A stretch of DNA of 64,000 nucleotides, taken from contig CM067075.1 of the NCBI GenBank assembly GCA_033980235.1, positions 26,979,650 through 27,043,649 on the forward strand, written 5' to 3'. Position 1 is the stretch's first letter; each line of letters begins with the position of its first letter. The notes under the pieces are model-generated. The model did no database searches and was not told the origin of the DNA. It saw only the letters and a program-made list of their open reading frames with translations. This document shows positions 58,753 through 64,000 of the stretch, in pieces. Source of the stretch: Diadema setosum (lineage: Eukaryota > Echinodermata > Echinoidea > Diadematoida > Diadematidae). The translations under genes and the position numbers were made by a program.

Positions 58753-58965
58753 AATGTTCTGGGCATGCGCAGAATTGCTTATCAAAATCGATCTCGCGTC
58801 TTGTGCCACGTTAGCGTCCGCTCAATTCACGACGCAGAGAACCACTTGATGCACTCATCATCTTATTGGGGTGCCATTTTACTTTATAAAGGTTGCGTCC
58901 TGGCGCAATTTAAAGCTACTTTGCAACACGACGCAGGGAAAGAGGAGGAGAATGGTCAACGCAAT
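58680..58965. mobile_element. Dispersed repeat family E, copy 2
   Basis: Direct-orientation relative of 37495-37745 with an inserted (CAA)n run at 58720-58751. Diverged; no coding capacity. Confidence 0.7.
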
Positions 58966-59105
58966 CTCTCAATTTTTCTCTTTTTTTTAGGGGGGGGGGG
59001 TTAGGAAGGAGGAAGTGAAATTGAAATTGAAATTGAAATTTAAGTGAGTGGATTAAAGGGAAGGTATCTATCAATGGTTCTATGGTTTTTATGGTATCTA
59101 TGGTC

Positions 59106-59577
59106 TTTGAAATGGTTGAGTTATCCAAAGAACAAAGAGGTCTAAGTAGAAGATTGGACCCACCTATAAAGGTATGGTGCAGTTTCAGATGAGATGAGGC
59201 TCAAGGTTTCCAACATTTTTTGATTTTTTTTTTTATAGATAATGAGAAACATCTTATGAAATATCGAAGAGAATAATTCTAGGAGGAATTTAAACTTTAT
59301 TTGATGAAAATTGGTTTTGAAATGGCTGAGGTATCCAAAACAAAGCAATCTGAATCAAAGGTGGAACCCACCTTTTGCTCGTTTTGTATCGCTTTCGTTT
59401 ACTTTTTTTTTATATCTCATCTATTTAAAAAGCAAATTTTCATTAATAATAAACTTAGAAATCCTATTAGAATTCAGATCCTATGCTCTTCAATATATCA
59501 TAAGTGGTTCCTAGTTATCTCGTGACAAAGTTAAAATCTGCTTCCCCGTCTCAACCAAAGCGATACCATCCCTTTAA
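59106..59577. mobile_element. Foldback MITE, family A: fragment plus full copy 7 in tandem
   Basis: A short left-arm-plus-core fragment (59106-59164, ending TTGGACCCACC) is followed at 59165 by a full copy from AAAGGTATGGTGCAG to CCATCCCTTTAA at 59577. The fragment may be the remains of an older insertion that the second copy entered. Confidence 0.8.
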
Positions 59578-60437
59578 GTAGGGCACAGAAAGACAACAAA
59601 GGTAGAGTGAATCAGATAGAGGGATAGAGAGAGAAAAAGGTAGGAATAGTGATGGGAATTAGTATGTTTTCTCCTTCGTTATTCATCCTCATCATCTACT
59701 GGTTCTCCTTTTACTTTGTTGCACGTTATAATATGCCCTGCCGTCTTTGTTGGTTTTTGTCAGAGTGGTGCATATTGACAGATAATGGGGCATCAAAGAG
59801 AGCGTCTGTCAGAATCGGGGAAGTTCACTTAGCGGGCGAGAGGAGAGGGAGGGGGGGGGGGGGGGCAGGGGGAGGGGAAGACATTTTGAGAGAAAAAGCG
59901 TGTGTGTGTGCATGTGTGTGTGTGTACGGGGGGGGGGGGGGAGAACAACAACTGACCAGGTAATGTTCACTGGAATATATCTGAGACACACAGTATAGAA
60001 TAATCAACAAAGAATAAAAAAAAAACAAGATTGATAATTCATTAAAAAAATCGTAAATAATGTTTATAAAATGATATCAAAAAGTACATTATATGCATGC
60101 AATAATAGTTTAACTTTGATGAGCATCGTATAAACAACAACAAAGGTAAAACAAATAATAACGCAGTTAGTTGGTGGTGGGCACTAAATTTGCTCTATCG
60201 CTTTACAGAATGTCTTACAATTTAAATAATTGATTGAAGGGAACATCTATTGTATGTTCACGTGATAAGAATGCCACGAGAGATGGTTTGGAACACTTTG
60301 TCTTGGTGTCCCGGGGCATGAATGAAAGTGGTTGATATGGTGAATATATCGAGCGCCGTGTCATGTATCATGCCGCTTGCAACGATATCTGATGCAGATA
60401 TATTATGTTGAAAATGTGTGAGGGAAAATTGTCCAAA

Positions 60438-60473
60438 ACAAAACAAAACAAAACAAAACAAAACAAAACAAAA
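60438..60473. repeat. (AAAAC)n pentamer array
   Basis: Seven units; the inverse pentamer (GTTTT)n occurs at 547-574. Confidence 0.95.
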
Positions 60474-61019
60474 AGTATTCATACAATCACATGGAATCTC
60501 TCTGTCTCTCTTTTTCTTTCTGTCTGTTTGTCTGTCTGCAGAATTTGTGCGGATATCTATCATTTTTTTTTTCTGTTTCTATTATGGTAAGACGGATCGA
60601 TTTTATGTAGGTATTCGATTGCCAACCACATACACACCTTCTCTCGTCAGTCCTTCACCACGTGTTCATTGGCCAGGTCGAGGAGATGGATTTTCGTACC
60701 CCCCCCCCAGATTCTCTTCAAAAGGCGATCGTCTTCAGTGCGGCGATGCTGTCCGCATAATGACAGCAGGATGCTACAGTATACAGTATCTACACAATTT
60801 CGTGGATTCGTAGAATGATGCATGATATTCAGCTTGGATGCACAATCGAATTTTTAGTAACATGTTATCACCTTTATTAAAAATGGTTGTCAACCTATGA
60901 ATTTATTTCGAATCTAGCTAAAAGGACATGGAATAACGTCATTGGTTAGCTTTTGTTTAATATGTTCAAATGCTCAAACCGTTGATGAATTTTTGTTCAC
61001 TCCATGTCCACTCGATGCG

Positions 61020-61396
61020 TAAAAGTCCTGCGTACCTTTGGGAGCAGTAATTTAAATTTTTTTTTAAAGATATCACATTTGATGCATAAATGTGTAGGTC
61101 TGTTGTATCACAAAACATCCTACCACATAAAATTTTCGCAATAAAGCCTAAAATATAAGGAGATATCAGTATTTTTCTCAATAAATCATAACTTTGGCCT
61201 GTTTAGTCTGGAAGCATTCTTATTATAACTATTGTTCACATGTTCACATTTTGTGTATTTAACAAAACTTAACATCAATTATACGGATTCTAATTTTTAC
61301 AGTGATTGTTTCTGTCCCTAACTCACATTTTAGAACTATTCTAAAGCAGTAATGCTGGGTTTTTGTTTCATCTGCAAATGGTAAATTATGCCTTTA
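61020..61396. mobile_element. TTAA-type short element, family C, copy 2
   Basis: Closely similar over the whole length and in direct orientation to the element at 4431-4796, with scattered substitutions and a few short indels. Right end CCTTTAA intact; left end changed to GTAAAAGTCC. Confidence 0.85.
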
Positions 61397-61939
61397 AGTT
61401 AAGGAATTCTTTAAAATGGGACCTTTGAATGAGTCTGTAATAGATTTTGTCCAAGTAGCAATTATGCTGATGATATGTGTACCTCAGTTAATCAGAATAT
61501 AGTATGGCCTTGACCAATATCAATATTCCAAGAAAACACCATCAGTTTCTTATCTTGGGTCTGATTTCTCATAAGAAAGGACGGTCTATCCCTTTGTTTG
61601 TGTTTCATCTTATTCTTCATACTCTCGTCATATCAAAGTCGATTTGAATATGGGGCAGAGGTGTACTTGTTGAAGAAGCTGTATACAGGTTACGTGTATG
61701 AACAGTACATGAACTCATAGCCCCAGCGGTAAAGGGAATCTAGTTGAAACGAGATTTCGGCCATTCTGTCTCACCTCTTTTTTCCACCTCTACCCGCGCA
61801 CACGCAAACACACACACCCTCCATGATAAATACCCGAATGCAACTTCATAAACCCGACAGGATCAAGGCGAGATATTCAGCGTTGTTTTCCTTGCTCGAT
61901 ATGATTATACGGGAGCCGATAGGGGATATAATAAATTGA

Positions 61940-62175
61940 ATGCACGAGATTGAAGAGTCGTAATCAATTGCATTTAATGCCGCGGATCGCGCCCCGTAGC
62001 GGGATTAACGTTGATCACGCGCACCGGCAAATTGGGTGCAGCGGGGCATTGGGGGTGTTTAGCCTCGCATCACTCATCTCCGGGCTCGAATGTTGCCGTA
62101 TCTCTGATCATCGCTCCCCATCCCCATCCTCCCGTCACCATGGTTACGGTGTATCGGCATCCGGCTAACAGTCTT
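61940..62175. promoter_or_regulatory. Non-repetitive GC-rich island, candidate conserved element
   Basis: A compact GC-rich, complex stretch (for example GATCGCGCCCCGTAGCGGG and GCGCACCGGCAAATTGGGTG) in AT-rich DNA, downstream of the second gene's first exons. An open frame at 61950-62168 has no splice support. It could be an enhancer or an unrecognised exon. Confidence 0.25.
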
Positions 62176-63785
62176 TAACATCTACGCATTTTCTCCCATT
62201 CCTCTCTAAAAAGTTTGTGTAATCATATCGATACCAAATCGTGTTTATGCATAGTTGATACGATAAAATTTTCTCATTATGTTGGCACTGCCGCCGCTGC
62301 AGCATCTCCAAAAATCAAACTCACAACGTGTAGATATACAATAGTTCCACAGGGTTCAATTGTCTCCCCTTCTTTAGTGAAGAAACTGTGCTGCGATCAT
62401 TAAAAAAAAATGCTTAGCGTTTATACAAATGGGAGAGGAAGAGTATATAAAATAACTTGAGGAATTCGAGAATTCGTATGCATAATATGCAATCATAACT
62501 GCTCCAGATGCTGAGAAAAGTAAATGAAACAATAAAGAATAATAAAGAATCTTGTCAGTATAATGCGTTGACATTACAGTTTGTACATGTTTGTAAATGT
62601 GCAAAACTATAGACGTTGATTGTTCCTACGTCGTAACACACATACGGACACAGGCGTTATTATCACGGGCAAAAATTTTAAACAATTGTTGATATCCGTT
62701 CATTTTGATTGCAATAAGAGTTTGTCACCGGTGCGACATCTGTACGCAAAAGTAACACTAAAGCAGACCGATAATTTAGAAACTGCAACCCCTTCATTAG
62801 TAGTATTAGTAGTATCATTATCAGTATCAAGTTATTATTGCAATAATTAAAGTTACACTCACACAACACTGCTCGGATGATTACTCGAAGTTAAAATTTA
62901 ATAATCATAAACAGTGAACTCCCAATTCCCTCCCCCTTACCCAGTGTAGCGCAATACGAATCCATCAGCAAGATTTTCACCATTTTATTTGAATAGTGAC
63001 GAAATCGTGATGGTAAAGATGCCAATAGTGTTTTTCACACTTTCGACTCCCTCGTCTTTATGCCCCAGTATTCATCGTCAATGTGGCATGGTGTTTATTT
63101 CACGCCACTGCTAACAATGATTCTTCTTCCATGGCCTGGTATTTCCCATGGCAAATATAAAAGAAATAAAAAAAGAAGACACGGCCCTGTAGGAAATTAC
63201 TTTCTTATTCCTCTTGATGTTTGATGATAACAATTTTCAATACAACAACAGCAACAGCAACCAAAGACATTTCTACTTTTTTGTTGTTGTTTGGGGGTTT
63301 TTTTCAGTTGATTGAATCGCAGAGGCGTGTAATTCATCGCCCAAGTCAACATTGTCATGTCCAAGACAAAATAATTTTGGGATTCACCTAACACCTGTTA
63401 GTCACATCAGAGCAGAAGGCGTGAGTGTCACACAGAGCTCCCATCACACGGTAGAGCTCACATAAATGGTAGTATTGATATATGGGCTTTATGATAATGT
63501 AATACCATAGTGACGAGGTAGTCTCTTTTCCCCTGTCTGTCTATCTATCTGTCTGAGTGTCTGTCTACAATTTACTGCATTTTGTACCTAAATGGTTTAC
63601 TGACTCTGTTTGAGAACGATTTTCCGTAGAAATGGTATTTCAACAAAATCGATGTTATTGTACGTTTGTATTTACATTTTGTACATTGCATTCTTTAAAA
63701 AAAAGCTGCAGATCTGAAATGAATTGAAATTGAAAAGATTTCAATTTAGTTTCCCCCACTAGTTTCTTATCGCCCCAAGAAAAAC

Positions 63786-63824
63786 CAAGGAGGTACTAGA
63801 GGGCTCGCCTAGTACCTCCTTGGA
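63786..63824. repeat. Hairpin with 14-base perfect arms
   Basis: CCAAGGAGGTACTA and its exact inverse around an 11-base loop, abutting a C13-A24 composite homopolymer. Confidence 0.85.
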
Positions 63825-63897
63825 AACCCCCCCCCCCCCAAAAAAAAAAAAAAAAAAAAAAAAGCATACACAAAAAACAATGCTCACTCTAAAACTG

Positions 63898-63899
<2 letters not shown>

Positions 63900-63970
<71 letters not shown>
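63900..63970. repeat. (TA)n followed by T-run at window end
   Basis: About 20 TA units passing into about 31 T, close to the C13-A24 tract at 63827-63863. Confidence 0.95.
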
Positions 63971-64000
63971 CACCAGACACCTCTATGAGGACCGAGGACT

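Larger units (their letters stand above)
53306..64000. other. Downstream part of second gene or flank; exons not resolved
   Basis: If the 53211 exon is real, its next exon must start with one base completing a codon. I found no convincing one. The stretch holds four family A pieces, one family C and one family E copy, simple repeats and the GC island at 61940. Confidence 0.5.

Overview
This is a window of an animal nuclear genome, most likely an invertebrate deuterostome such as an echinoderm. The evidence is spliced genes with GT/AG introns, long AT-rich introns and spacers full of microsatellites, many short foldback transposons, and an interstitial block of vertebrate-type TTAGGG telomere repeats. 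The species call is inference. There are no bacterial features.

The one well-supported gene lies on the + strand at 9498-24511. Ten consecutive exons, all with consistent splice phases, encode 515 residues of a class B1 (secretin-family) G-protein-coupled receptor. They cover most of the hormone-binding ectodomain, all seven membrane helices and a long cytoplasmic tail. Exon boundaries and helix motifs look closest to the CRF/DH44 receptor group. The 5' exon or exons (signal peptide and first ectodomain cysteine) were not found and may lie in 1-9497 or before the window. The receptor is unusual. The TM3 cysteine is Ser and no Cys-Trp is present in extracellular loop 2, so the usual disulfide is lost from both sides. 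The TM6 kink proline is Val. The ectodomain carries extra cysteines. Two C-termini can be encoded: a 14-residue read-through end and a 186-residue spliced tail, and both start with the same helix-8-like pattern.

From 24512 to 51251 no gene is supported. This stretch holds a probable 3' UTR, several foldback and MITE-like element families, simple repeats and an interstitial telomere block. A second + strand gene starts at 51252 with a 43-codon signal-peptide exon ending in a perfect donor. A phase-compatible, cysteine-bearing candidate exon lies at 53211-53305. I do not recognise its family, and the gene continues beyond what I can resolve.

The repeats follow a pattern. At least three unrelated-looking short element families share TTAAAGG...CCTTTAA ends, which suggests mobilisation by one TTAA-targeting transposase. 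The main family, about 400 bp with a central GGGACCCA palindrome, has at least seven copies here, one of them just upstream of the last receptor exon. No transposase, reverse transcriptase, CRISPR array, rRNA or convincing functional tRNA gene was seen.
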